From Macrolepiota albuminosa (Eukaryota; Basidiomycota; Agaricomycetes; Agaricales; Agaricaceae): DNA of 64,000 bases. A program made the position numbers and the translations under genes. Positions 31,107 through 42,539 of this stretch are shown here, in pieces. Below the pieces are notes generated by a model. The model ran no database searches and had not been told where the DNA came from. It worked only from the letters and a program-made list of their open reading frames with translations. The stretch spans positions 233,074 to 297,073 of the forward strand of contig JAMWFC010000132.1 in the NCBI GenBank assembly GCA_027475525.1, given 5' to 3'. The first letter of the stretch is position 1; each line of letters starts with the position of its first letter.

Positions 31107-34100
31107 TGGTCGGCTTCATGTATCTACAGCACCTAATGGTACCGTTTTGCATGGGGCAGGTGTGACGAGTGTGAGGAAGGGGAAGTGCCGGACGGCGAGG
31201 GCAGCGGTGATCCATGCACAACAGCCGAAGTCTGAGCATTCAGCGCTGGAGCTACCGGTGACGCTGAAAGTGCAGGTAGGGGGTGGGGTGCAGGTGGTGG
31301 ACACCAGGGCAATGGTTGACTCGGGTGCTAGCTGCTGTTTTGTTCATCAACGTTTCGTCAACGAACAGGGTTTGCCGACGGTTCCGAAGAAGCGTCCCAT
31401 GCGCTTGCACACGATTGACAATTCGGAGGTGTGGTCAGGCCTCATCAAGGAGGAGGTGCACCTGCGTGTTGTGGTGGGGGATCATGAGGAGATGGTAGTG
31501 TTCGATGTTGCGGATATCGGCGATGACAATATGATCTTGGGTGTCAACTGGTTGCGACTTCATAGCCCTACGATCAACTGGAGCCGCTCGACGGTCGATT
31601 TCATGTCAACCTTTTGCAGGACGTCATGTTTGCCGGTGGCGGAGGCAGAGACGGGCGTGACAACAGCGGACCGGCAGCAGTCAGTGAGAGGTTTTGCGTG
31701 CAAAGTGTCTCGAGAGAGGTTTCATGGCTTGAAGAAGGCACGTACCAGATGGACGCGTTTTTGGCGTGGACAGCGGGCGAAGGCGGTGGCAGTGGCGAGG
31801 CGGTGTATTGATGAGGCAATAGCACGGGCGGAGGGGGAGGAAAATCAGGCGGCGGATGCGGACGTGTTTCTGGAGCAGAGGTGGGACATGGAGTCGTGCC
31901 GGGGGTCGTCAGGTCCACGATTGGAGACTGTGCGGGGAGCGGCTAGGCGGAGTTTTTCTCAGGAACTGGCAGAGGAGGATGCTCGACGGAGGGGGAGGAA
32001 GGAGACGGCGGTCGAGGAGTTGGTACTGGAGGAGTTTCACGAGTTTCTGGGGGTCTTCGACAAGCAACGCTTGGAACGGCTACCAGCGCATACGAAGTAC
32101 GATTTGGGGATCGACTTGTTGGAGGGTGCAGAGGTTCCGACACCAGGCAAGCTGTATCAGTTGGCTCCGGCAGAGCTGAAAGCACTACGGGAGTTCATTG
32201 ACAAAAGCCTCGCCAAGGGCTATATCCGACAGTCGAGTGCGCCTTGTGGAGCACCGGTCTTCTTTGTGAAGAAGAAGGACGGTGGCCTCTGCCTCGTGGT
32301 CAATTTTTGGGCGATGAACGCGGTGACGAAGCTGGATGCCTACCCGATTCCCCTGACCAATGAGCTGCTGGATCGGTTGAAGTCTGCAAAGGTGTTTACG
32401 ACGCTAGATATGCGCTGGGGGTATTATAATGTGCGGATTTGTGAGGGTGACGAATGGAAGACGTCCTTTCGGACGAGGTATGGCCAGTTCAAATTTTTGG
32501 TTATGCAGTTCGGCCTGCGTAATGCGCCGGCTGCCTTTCAACGTATGGTCAATGATCTCTTCCATGATTTGGTGGACGTGTACGTGGTGCTCTACCTAGA
32601 CGACATCATTATCTTTTCACAGGATCCGACGCAACATGACGCTCATGTTCGCGAGGTCCTACGCCGTCTCCAGGAGGCTGACCTGTTTCTGAAGCCTGAG
32701 AAGTGTCGTTTCTGCACGACAGAGGTGGACTACCTTGGGCTGAAAATTTCGCCTGGACGGGTGGGCATGGATCCTGTTAAGGTTAGTGGGATCACAGACT
32801 GGCCAGCGCCACGAAATCTCCGACAGGTCAACCAGTTTGTCGGGTTCTGCAATTTTTATCGGCGTTTTGTAGAAGATTACACGACTATCGCGAGACCGCT
32901 GGAGGAGCTGAAGAAGAAGGGTTGTGCATGAAGGTGGGGTGTGGCGGAACAGAGGGCATTCGACGAGTTGAAGGCTGCATTCATTCGCGTGCCTGTGTTG
33001 CTGATGCCAGATACAGACGCGCAGTTTTGTGTGGAGACTGATGCATCGGACTTTGCTGTGGGTGCTGTCCTCTCGCAAAAGGCGCAGGATAGTGACTGGA
33101 GGCCGGTGGCTTTCTTCTCGAAGTCGATGCAGCCCGCGGAGCGCAATTATGACGTGCACGATAAGGAGTTGTTGTCAGTAGTGAGGGCGTTTGAGGTGTG
33201 GAGGCCTTATCTGGAGGGAAACCCATTTCCGGTGGATGTTTTCTCGGACCATCGAAATCTGGAGTACTTCATGACAGCTCAGGACTTGAGCCGTCGACAG
33301 GCAAGGTGGAGCTTGTTCCTGAACTGCTTTACCTTCATCATCCATCATCGTCTGGGGCGCCTGAGCGCTGGCCCCGATGGTTTGTCACGAGAACCAGATC
33401 ACGAGATACCATGGGGTGCCCAAGATAATGCAGCAACGACGGTGTTGGGGAGTGAGAGGGTGGCAAAGCGTGGTGTGGTGGTGGGGTTGGAGAGGTGTGC
33501 GTGGTCAGAGGTGGTAGGCAGAGTGGCAGCGGCGCAGACAATACTGGCGGATGGAAACATCCTGGAGCACATCAGGGAGGCGACGCCAAAGGACCCTAAA
33601 CTCGCACCAGTATTGCAGATGGCGGACGCGCCTGCTTTGATGAAGGCACGGTTGCGTGAGTTCGTGGTCGATGGAGGGTTGGTCCGATTCCGAGGCCTGG
33701 TCTATGTTCCCGACGATGTGGAGGTTAAACGCCTGGTTCTCCAGCTGTACCACGATTCCATTCCTGCGGGTCACCCTGGGTGTGCGAACACGCTGGCGCT
33801 GATTGCACAAAACTATTATTGGCCTCGGATGTTGGAGTACGTGCAACGGTATGTCGATGGCTGTGAGATGTGCCAGCGTATCAAACCCCGCCGACAGAAG
33901 CTGTATGGTCCACTGCAGCCCTTGGAAATTCTGGATGGCCCTTGGCAACATGTTTCGACGGACTACATTGGCCCGCTGCCAGCCTCGAGGGGCTTTGATA
34001 TGATTCAGGTGGTGTGTGATAAGTCAACAAAACGAGCTCACTTTCTGGGGGCCCACTCGACAGATAACGCTGCAGCAATGTGTGATGGCTTTATGGAGCG

Positions 34101-35031
34101 GGTTTGGTGCCTCCACGGTACGCCTAAGAAGGTCGTTTCGGATAGGGGTCCTCAGTTTGTGGTGCGCTACACGAAGTGGATGTGGGAACGACTAGGTATT
34201 AAGCCGGCGCTGTCGACTGCGCATCACCCCCAATCGGACGGCCAGATGGAGCGGATTAATCAAGAGCTCGAGGTCTATCTGAGGGCATTCATTGATTTTT
34301 ATCAGGATGATTGGATGGAGTGGTTACCTTTTGCCGAGTTTGCGTACAACAATCGGGTGAGCACAGTGACCGGCATGTCCCCCTTCTATGCGGAATATGG
34401 CTACAACCCAACCTTCTCGGTGGACCCGGTAAACTCCCAGATGGTGCCGAAAGCCGATGCCCACTTGAACAGGCTCTGTGAGGTGCAGAGGGATCTGAGG
34501 GCGTTGTTAGAACTGGCGGCAGCAAGGATGAAGTGCTTTTATGACGCCTGGGTGGACGAATCGCCAGACTACGCGGTCGGCGACCGTGTGTTCCTCGAGC
34601 ACGCTGATCTTCGTTCCGATCGCCCAAACCAGAAGCTGGACTTTAAGAGGTTCGGCCCGTTCCTAGTTGCGCAGAAGATTTCAGACACAGCGTACCGTTT
34701 GGCGTTGCCTGACGGGTGGTCGATACATGACGTGTTTCACGTCTCTTGCCTGGTGCCAGCACGAGAAGACACGATCGCGGGACGCCAACAAGACCCACCG
34801 CCGGCGGTGCAGATGGAAACGGGAGACGAAGTCGAGATCGAGCGCATTCTGCGTGAGAGGAGGACGAGGGGTGGAGTGACAGAGTTTTTGGTGCGGTGGA
34901 AGGGGTACGACGAGAGCGAGGATGAATGGTTGAAAGAGTATGATATGCCGCACGCACTGGAGGCCATCCGGGAGTTCAGGACGAACGAACGGACGCGCAG
35001 GAACGATCAACGTGGTAGGGGTCACCCGTAG
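31070..35031 (+). pseudogene. D pol: protease, RT, RNase H, integrase, chromodomain (one TGA)
   Basis: One frame runs from the slip site to TAG at 35029-35031, interrupted only by TGA at 32929-32931. In order are retropepsin AMVDSGASCCFVH (about 31310-31350), RT with TTLDMRWGYY and YLDDIIIFS (about 32600), RNase H ETDASDFAVG (about 33035), the integrase zinc domain (HPGCANTLALI, CEMCQRIK), core residues D (STDYIGPLP), D (VSDRGPQF) and E (SDGQMERINQ), a GPY/F region (RFGPFLVAQKI), and a chromodomain (VEIERILRERR, FLVRWKGYDES). The TGA lies in the RT-RNase H connection in a context that a CpG change from CGA would give. Without it the copy could be functional. Confidence 0.9.
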
Positions 35032-35078
35032 AGCGGGGATGGAGGACGGACCTTTTTTTTTCCTTCCCTCTATCTTAC

Positions 35079-35092
35079 AAGTGGGGGGCGGG
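35079..35092 (+). other. D polypurine tract
   Basis: AAGTGGGGGGCGGG lies immediately before the 3' LTR, the usual place and composition for the plus-strand primer. It is preceded by a run of T (35053-35061) in the 3' untranslated part. Confidence 0.7.
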
Positions 35093-35272
35093 TGTCACGA
35101 TACGCACGTGACTGCACCGCATAACCCCTCGTAGTCGGTAGTGTACATTTCTTATCTTAGTCCATTTCGTTACTAGGTATGTCGACAACGAATTGGTACA
35201 TAAACCTAAAATATATTTCGTTACTAGTGCCAATAACGCGCCGCGTTGCGAACCGCTGTTCTTAGCCTTACA
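35093..35272 (+). repeat. D 3' LTR
   Basis: 180 bp, the same length as the 5' LTR and differing at five sites, every one a CG versus TG/CA difference. The duplication AACAC follows at 35273-35277. The flanking sequence resembles that left of the 5' LTR (CACCAGTAAGA at 29755 and 35276), so the element sits between two short diverged repeats. Confidence 0.95.
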
Positions 35273-35277
35273 AACAC

Positions 35278-35957
35278 CAGTAAGAGGGAGCAGTCCCAAT
35301 ACAGTCTTGAAATAAGACGAGTCAAGTGAGAAGCCACAGTATCGAAGAAAGCAACGATATAGACAGCGTCGACTAGCTGATAGTAACCCGAGACGGTCAA
35401 GGAGAACGCCGAATAGAGGCAAAGACGCCGAATCAATCAATCAGAATCCGAGAACAGAGCCGAGACAGAGAAGCAGAATTGCCGAGAAGCCGAAAGACTG
35501 CCAAAGACAGCGAACACGCGGTGTTTAACGTCGGATCAGACGTCGATCAAACCAGAATAATGCCGAGCAGACAAACCCAGACGGATACGACACCAGTAAA
35601 GACGATACACACGGAAGCAAGCTCAGTTCAAATCCAGGATCGTGGGGTGTAAAAGCCTATCCTCTATTGCCATAGCTCTGTCTTTTTATACCTATTTTAC
35701 CCCTCCAAATCGCCGATTCTCTCTCCAACACGCGCACGCACCATCGTCGATGGCTACATTTCGACCGCCAGTTGGTCTCACAATCCCGAACCTTATTTCC
35801 TCTTTCCTTAGTTGTCCCACCGATTTCCCGTTCCGTCTCTTAGCTTTTGTCGTTTCCAATCTCCCGTACCCCCTTTCGTCGATTCTGTACGCACCCTCCC
35901 TGTTCGTGTAGATTCTACTTCATCCATCTATTCCACCAATTCTCATGCTTCCGTCTG
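35278..35957 (+). other. Purine-rich and promoter-like stretch, no convincing gene
   Basis: The part at 35280-35640 is rich in GAGA/GCCGA-type purine strings. A TATA-like TTTTTATACC lies at about 35684 and an ATG at 35750 opens only 53 codons (MATFRPPVGLTIPN). This could be the truncated 5' end of a plus-strand gene, but nothing downstream supports it, because the region beyond 35958 codes on the minus strand. Confidence 0.2.
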
Positions 35958-38900
35958 TCAATCTTGACCTCCTACCACACCGGGCTTCTTGCCTGCTGGG
36001 TTTTCTGCAGACTCCTTTTTCTCTATCTTTTCGCGTTCCTGAGCTTCAGCCGACCATCTCGCCCTCAACCCTTCGACAAGACGGTCTAGAGCACCGGTTG
36101 GCAGCATCTCTCGAGTAAGTTCTTGGATGACGTCAAATTTGACAACGAAGAATTCATGGTCAAGATTGACAGTAACTTTGGTAGCGTCTATCTTCTCAAG
36201 AATTTCCTTGTAAGCCTGCCAGCCCTCAGGTTTTCCAGGCGCCACAGTTGGACAGGCGAAAAGTCCGCATAGAACGCTATGGTAGCCCACATTGTTGGCA
36301 CTATATCTCTGAGGAAGACTATCCAATGCATCCAAGGTTTGCTTCGGAAGATCGGCATACGACTCTGAAGCATAAGCTTTCCCATTGGTCTAGATTCATT
36401 GTATCATTAGAAGCAGCAGAATTCTGAGATGCTTCAACTTACATTTCTATAAAATTTGTCAGGATTGACGCTGTTTACGGCCTTTTGGATTGCATTTGGA
36501 GTCGTTATAGCGGAAGCATACTCCTTGTATTTAGTTTGCAGCGCGACAGTCAGGAGTTTTCCCCCTTCCAATTGTAAACGAAACATCAAGTCCGGCCCGA
36601 AATTGGTCTGAGGAAACAAGAATGGTGCATTTATACGGAAGTTTAACCAATCAATATCATTTTTGGGATTTCTTGAAGTATAACCAAGGATCTTTGACGG
36701 CGATGACATGTGCTGGTCCACAAATCCACCTCGGTTCTTGCGCATTATTAGCGGAGACACAGTAGGAGCAACCATGAACATCTCATTAGCATTGATCCAG
36801 CAAGACACCAGTCTAGCTTTCTCATTAGCTAGCTTTCTGTTTGCTTGAATTTTCGCAAAGTCAAAGACAGCCGACAAGGGAGTAAATTCCTTGAACACAT
36901 GTGCCAGGCACATTGCAGTATAGCGTTCTAATCCATTGCTATTTGTAGCATTCTCGGAGTAAATTCCTTGAACACATGTGCCAGGCACATTGCAGTATAG
37001 CGTTCTAATCCATTGCTATTTGTAGCATTCTCGTGAATACGCTGGACGAAATATTGGTGCTTTGACTTGGCTTCAGAAGTGATCCAGTGATCAGCCGCAA
37101 GATATGCAAGAGGCTCATCAAAAGTAGCCTTCCCTCGAGCAGCACTAGGATATCGAGCAAAGCCACATTCCACGAGACCAAGCCATCGCCACTAGATTCG
37201 AAGTCAGTTCGTCCGGAGATTAGTCGGTAATACACCAGCTTTTGAACCGACTGATGTAGAATGTTGCTGAAGTTCATCGCTGTTCAGTAAAGCTTGGGCT
37301 TAGTTCAAGCGCGAAACACAGATAATTATTTACCTCGGGTGAGATCGAAAGGCTGTAGAGCGCTAGTTGATTGCTCATTCAGTGAATCTTTAGGCTCCTC
37401 GGGCTGCTCGTTTATTGATTTTTCAAAGTTCTCCCAGAACTCCGCATCCGCCGGGACAAAGTTTGCAACGGCCTTAATGTACTTTGTAAGGACCTGATGA
37501 GGGCATTGAAAATCGTTCTCAATCAAGCATGTTACGTATGCTGTTATGAACCGAGGCCTAGTCGGATATCATTTCTTGCATCACTTCTGCTTACTCAGCC
37601 AAATGATCACTCACCGTCCATACAGCCAATATTTAGCACGTTCAATGAGTTCTTTTCCACTTTCAGAATCTAAAAGCCATGACGGGAGGTAATATCGTAA
37701 GAACCCCTCAATTTGGCCTGCGTCCTCTACAAACGAGCCAGTATCAGTCACTGCCTCGTTTAGCACGTTTGCATGCTTTGAAACAGTGGAGGAAAGTGCA
37801 TCATTGATATATCCAAGAGTCAAAGACGTTCCTGTAATGACGTGTTGCAAACCAAGATCGCTCCAAACTTTAAGCATTGCACGCAACGTAGGTCGCTTCT
37901 TGTCTCCCCCTGAGCTGATAAAAGCACCTCGGTATGAATTTGCCGCAACCTGCGCTTCATCAAGGACGCAGTATATGTGACTAGTAGGGCCTAGAAAGTT
38001 CTTGCAGATATTAAAAAGTCTCACATAATCAGGAGTGAGTGTAGAGTGCTTCTTCGTATGACAGAGAAGTGTCGTTAGTTCCGATAATACGTCACGATGT
38101 CCAGTTTGCTCCAGGAGGCGGGTATCAAGTTGAACGAGCATCCAGAGTTTCTTGAGAAAGGGGATTTGGCTGCCAGTGGGTACTCCAAACCGAACCTCGA
38201 AAGCAGCTAAAAGGCATAGGAACACTAGAAAACGAGCGGTTAAGATGGCAGTGAAGCATCTTTCTGCATGTTTTTCATTCTTTTCGAATTCAAGAGAGGA
38301 TGACGGATGCTCTTCAAGTCCACAGGTCTTCAGATGTCCCAAAAGGGGTTGAAGCACGGTTTCAATGTCTGCAGAACCGCACTGACTGGCTTGCCGTGAG
38401 CAAGTCAGGTAGAAGCCCCATTCCTCACAAAGACCTTGGAGAATGAGTCGTGTCTTGCCTGCTCCAGACGTGTTGAACAAAACGCTGTATGGTATATAAG
38501 TAATATTTCAAGGAAGCGAAATGAACCATCTCACGAATGTTTGATATCAAAATCACCGGGTCCAGCTGGGAAGATGGAGCGAAGAATTTTTGCTCGCGAT
38601 GGCCGGGATTGCGATGCACGCACAGGTAAAGCAAGGTCAAAGGCATTAGGATCCCCTAGTCCATGTAGGAGGAGAGATGGCTTGTGATTCAAAGTTGGAA
38701 TCTGAAGTCGAGTGAGATGTTGTTGGACCCAAGCGACGGTCGTCTCTGGGATCCAGGGAACCAAGACCTTTACGTCCCCATTGGGGTCATCAATTAATTG
38801 ACCAAGACGGAGCAATGTGTTCTCAATTAATTCCTTAAATCGCCTAGCACGCTGATCAGGTCTATGATCAATCATTTCGGAGCCGTAGCTCAGTAATAAA

Positions 38901-39039
38901 TCTGGTGGACCTGCGATTTATTGTTTAAGCCCTTCAGATCAGGAAGAAGTCTTGCAAATTAAAAGGCTAAAATCTGACCTGCTTCGAGATAAGCCTGAAT
39001 ACGATCGATATGAAATTGGAGAAAAATTTGTAGTGGCAT
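35958..39039 (-). pseudogene. Crinkler/RHS-type NTPase-nuclease gene 1, broken by duplication
   Basis: Minus-strand exons are 39039-38979, 38910-38535, 38484-37615, 37557-37334, 37279-37236, 37191 into 36443, and 36389-35958, with 44-68 bp GT-AG introns whose phases agree. The start is ATG 39039 (MPLQIFLQF). A Walker A loop, TSGAGKTRL, lies at the exon 3 start and a Walker B, CVLDEAQ, in mid exon 3. The conserved GRPRFITAY segment follows, then LVECGFARY, and a PD-(D/E)XK-like site GPDLMFRLQL...ALQTKYKE. This layout matches the NTPase plus restriction-like nuclease proteins of the Crinkler/RHS class. An exact 77 bp duplication (36880-37033) shifts the frame and stops it near 36928, before the nuclease. 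Confidence 0.8.
36880..37033. repeat. Exact 77 bp tandem duplication in the nuclease gene
   Basis: Positions 36880-36956 and 36957-37033 are identical over 77 bp. Because 77 is not a multiple of three, the minus-strand coding frame is lost after the first copy met by the ribosome, whereas with a single copy it would run on into the nuclease domain. Perfect identity means either a very recent event or an assembly artefact. Confidence 0.95.
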
Positions 39040-40177
39040 TATTGTGAAAGGCTGCTTGAAGGAGTAGTTTTGTCACCACGGAGCTCAGAGTCTTGATATA
39101 GAAGTGGGGGTAGTAAGTCCTGATATTGCAAAAGATAGTCGATCAAAATCAAAATGTATGTATTTAAATGTAGGAATAATTACGGATTATTCCATAAGCG
39201 AGTTATGAGTCAACGGAGAGATTTTAGACATAGAGGATCCACAGTAGGCTAGACGTGACCACAAGTGGACGCAACGCGAAATTGCTGATTCGGGGAAGTG
39301 TGGATGGCGTTGCTCATGGTTGATTCGAGTAAAGACTAGTTCACCGAAATACCCTTTGTCATTGTCCCCTTTCGCTCATTCATGCTTCAAGTTATATATC
39401 TACGAGCAGCGGCATCGACGACCTCATCGTCTCGCACTGCGCCCGCAGGTAAGCCCTGCTTTACGATTTCGTCAGATCAGTTCACTCCGAATTTTAGATG
39501 TGTAAATCAGCGATTTGATCCACTGCTTGGTCTTCTTGACTCCCAGAGCGATAAGTAGGTCGAAGCACATCTCGTCTCGTGACCCCTCCCTAGTTGTTCG
39601 GCGTAAAGGCGACTACCGGAGGTGAGGAGCGTTTTCGGAGGCCTCTGCGTGCCAAGAAGTCCTCCGATCGTCACGTCACCCCTCTCCCCTTTCTTCGGCC
39701 AGATGCCGTTCTCGGCACGTTGCCACGGTCTGGCGGTTTCCGTGTCGCGAACAGTAGGGCTTATGGTCTCAGACATTCTGGGTAGCCTTCTCAGTTGTCG
39801 TTCTCCTTCTCCTCCGGCTGCCCAGGTGAGCGCACAGTTCGCTCTCTCACGTAGATCTTGTCTCACCGCGAGTACTGTTGACATTACAGTTCTCGCACAT
39901 CACTTTATTGTATTTTATTTTTCTTTTACTTATTTTTCTCGTCATCGGTGAGACATTATTCATGGCCCCATGGTGAGCACTGCTCACCCCTCACTTAGCT
40001 ATTTCGGTGAATAGAACTTTTATTTCTATCTTCACCGGAATATCTAAAAGTAAGCACGCAATGGGAAGGTCGCGGCGGCCCCCCGCTCACAGCTTTTATT
40101 TCTAGTCGCTTTAGTCTATTCTAGTCCCCCTTTTAATCGAATATCATCTCACTTTGCTTCGACATCATATCTTGTCT
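39040..40177 (+). other. Upstream region of gene 1 and 5' part of element N1
   Basis: I see no gene. A short coding-like start ATGCTTCAAG at about 39383 runs 22 codons to a GTAAGC donor-like site, which is not enough for a call. Notable structures are the perfect palindrome GGTGAGCA-C-TGCTCACC (39972-39988) and a long imperfect hairpin with arms TTCGGTGAATAGAA and TTCTATCTTCACCGGAA (about 40000-40042). They may lie at the 5' end of element N1, whose split repeats cannot be checked because its 3' end is missing. Confidence 0.3.
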
Positions 40178-42538
40178 ATGCTCTTGGATAATGTTGCGAA
40201 TTGCAATTGCGAGACGTGCGATCGTCACGCTTCCCAAACGTCCGATAGTCATTTTATTGAAGAGTGTACATTGGAGGCAGTTAGAGCTAAATCGGACGCT
40301 GGACAAAAGCTCGTCGACGACACTGTCGATGGGCTGTGTTCGCTTGCAGATCTGGTTCAATCACTTCGTGCTTCTGGTTTTAGACCTGACGAAGCTGAAG
40401 ATTTTGTTGGGGCAGCGTGTCACAGAATCGAAGTGCGACAAGCTAAAACGAAGGCTAGACCTAATCCTTCCCGTCCTGATACTCCAGCCACCATCATTAT
40501 GCCAACCGAGAACTCTTCTGGATATGACCGTAGTGCGACTATGTCTGACCCTAGAACTATTTGTCCTCCAAGCCAGGAAGTCGATCAGCCTTCAGGATCT
40601 GCTCATGCTCAGGCTGTTGAGTCCGCGGTGATAGGACCCCATACATGATCAGCGCATCAACGGCAGGCTACGGCAACACGGCACAGGCTCAGGATACCTT
40701 AGCACGTGCTAATTAACCAATTTTGGCAATATTTGATGGCCGCGCATGGCAAGAAGCAGATCCGATCAATGATAGCGCCGACGGCAAAAAGAATGACAAC
40801 TGACAGATGGCATCAGTCACTGACGACAGCGCTTAGCGAGAAGCCTGATGATCTATCAAAAACTGACGGACAGCTTGGCGTTTGACCTTGGCGTCTGACA
40901 TCGCTTAGCGCCTCGATTTGGCGCCTGACATCGCTAAGCATTTTGGACAGACAGAAGGGTGATGGATTGATGGTTTAGCTTTGCGATCTGCCGCCTGGTG
41001 TTGCTAAGGGTCTTGAATGGACGGTAGGGATCTGAAACCGTTGGAGCTACCCCTATGAAATTTTCCAGTTTACCGCACTTTGGCAATGGTTGGTTACTGG
41101 CGACGGTGAACTCCTTGTAGTATATAAAGTACTTACCAACTTGTACATACCCATCGAACAATAGACCAGAGTTTACTACTCCCCTTACTTCAGTCTCCCT
41201 TACGCTCGAGATTTCATTTACGGTTGGCAACGTTGCGCTCGTCGGCAGTTGCAGACTATCGCTAGCTTTTGACCTATTTGCACCTTGCAGCTACGGCAGG
41301 CATTTACAACGCTTAGACTTTGCTAAGCTTACCGCGCTCTTGCCACTCACGTTGCCGTGTTCACTTACCGCTCCCTTCATAGGCGCTTTACCTTAGCGCG
41401 TTACGATTGCCGACCCCCTTACCGACTTTTCCTCATTTTCATAGGCGTGTTCTCTGGGACCTGCCCGGGACTCCTCACAACACTTACAGCATGCCCAACG
41501 CAAGCAATTGGTACAGTAACACTATAACTATATTTGTTACTGACCAAACTTTGGGCGTCATCAGCGGCTTGGGCTGCTTTGCTCAAACAAGTGGTTCCAC
41601 CAACAGAGGCGACGAAACTCGACTCAGCTTTACAAGTAGTTCGCGATCTCAACCAGACTGATGCCACAAAAGATTTGCCAGACACCTCTGCTATTTCGCC
41701 ATCTCTTTTGGCAATCGCTCCCCATCTTGCTTTCTTTCATGAAGAAGTCTCATTTGATCCTCACTTGGCAAAAACTTGGGAGTTGCGCCAGGAGTATGGC
41801 AAGGAACGAGTCATCGAATCTCTTGTTAATCTTGCACAGCTCAAGAGACTCCGAGATCCCATTTCGAGGTCTATTTGGAAACTTATTATTCTGGATCACT
41901 ATGTGGATTTTGAAAAACTATACGCAACCCTTGACAAGGGCTATGACCACAACGATGAGCCCAAAGATTTCGCAGGAGGTTTTTTCCTTGTTCGAAGAGA
42001 TCACACCACAGCGCGTCGTCCGATCTCTTCTGAATCTGATTGGTCTTGGGCATTCAATGCTTGGATGGCGGCTGTACTTGCCTTCTATCCCCATCGTGAA
42101 GCTGAACTCGCTTCCTATTGATACGGAATCATTGATTTCTTCAGATCCATGCCTGGTGCAGCGCCTATTGCAATTCATTTTAATTCCGAAGCGCGTGGTA
42201 GATATGCACGCAATCCATTTAGGCTGGATGATCAAAAAGAGTTTAGGATTCCCTTCCTTTCTCAACTTCTTAGTGCCTCAGCAGCTGCAGTCTCACCTTT
42301 GGCGGGTATCAAGTGCACTTCGAACCTACGTTTCGTTCCTAACAAGAAGCGTGCTACAACCATCTGCCAGAATTGGAACTTGGGTTACTGCAACGTGGAT
42401 CCGTGTTCGAACAATCGCAAGCACGGCATTTGTAGCGAGTGTGGCGGTAAACATCGTGCCAGAGACCATGACGAATGCATTGCTAAGCTTAGAGCCTGTC
42501 GCCAGGCCAATAGGTCTTCAGGTGGATCCAAAGCGTAG
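40178..42538 (+). pseudogene. N1 ORF1 (gag-like), interrupted by a solo LTR and a stop
   Basis: ATG 40178 opens a frame that runs to 40628, is interrupted by a 935 bp solo LTR, and resumes in register at 41564 (reading ESA then AWAALLKQ). It stops at TGA 42119-42121, then reads on in the same frame to 42538. The C-terminus has a Cys/His pattern C-X7-C-X4-C-X5-H and then CSECGGKHRARDHDEC. N2 ORF1 ends in the same kind of pattern (CSLCGGNHAALSRDPSC), which supports calling both ORF1 of Ngaro-like elements. Two lesions make it non-functional. Confidence 0.65.
40629..41563 (+). mobile_element. 935 bp solo LTR of family A, inside N1 ORF1
   Basis: It starts TGATAGGACCCC and ends GGGCGTCATCA, with the 4 bp duplication GCGG on both sides (40625-40628 and 41564-41567). 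It is the same family as the A1 and A2 LTRs but keeps many CG dinucleotides where they have TG or CA, so it is the youngest copy. Removing it with one GCGG restores the ORF1 frame. A TATA-like TATATAAA is at about 41120. Confidence 0.9.
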
Positions 42539-42539
42539 C

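Larger units (their letters stand above)
29818..35272 (+). mobile_element. Ty3/gypsy chromovirus D, nearly complete
   Basis: Two 180 bp LTRs (29818-29997 and 35093-35272) with TG...CA ends flank gag and pol. The 5 bp duplication AACAC is at 29813-29817 and 35273-35277. Gag has a zinc knuckle. Pol has protease, RT, RNase H, integrase and chromodomain with all catalytic residues present. Two lesions are seen: a 1 nt frameshift in an A7 run near the gag start and one TGA in pol. Five LTR differences, all CpG transitions, mean a fairly recent insertion followed by methylation-type decay. Confidence 0.95.

Noticed and set aside
35642..35911. Plus-strand frame near a TATA-like sequence
   Set aside because: Only 53 codons follow the first ATG, no motif is present, and no exon continues it; kept only as a low-confidence region note.
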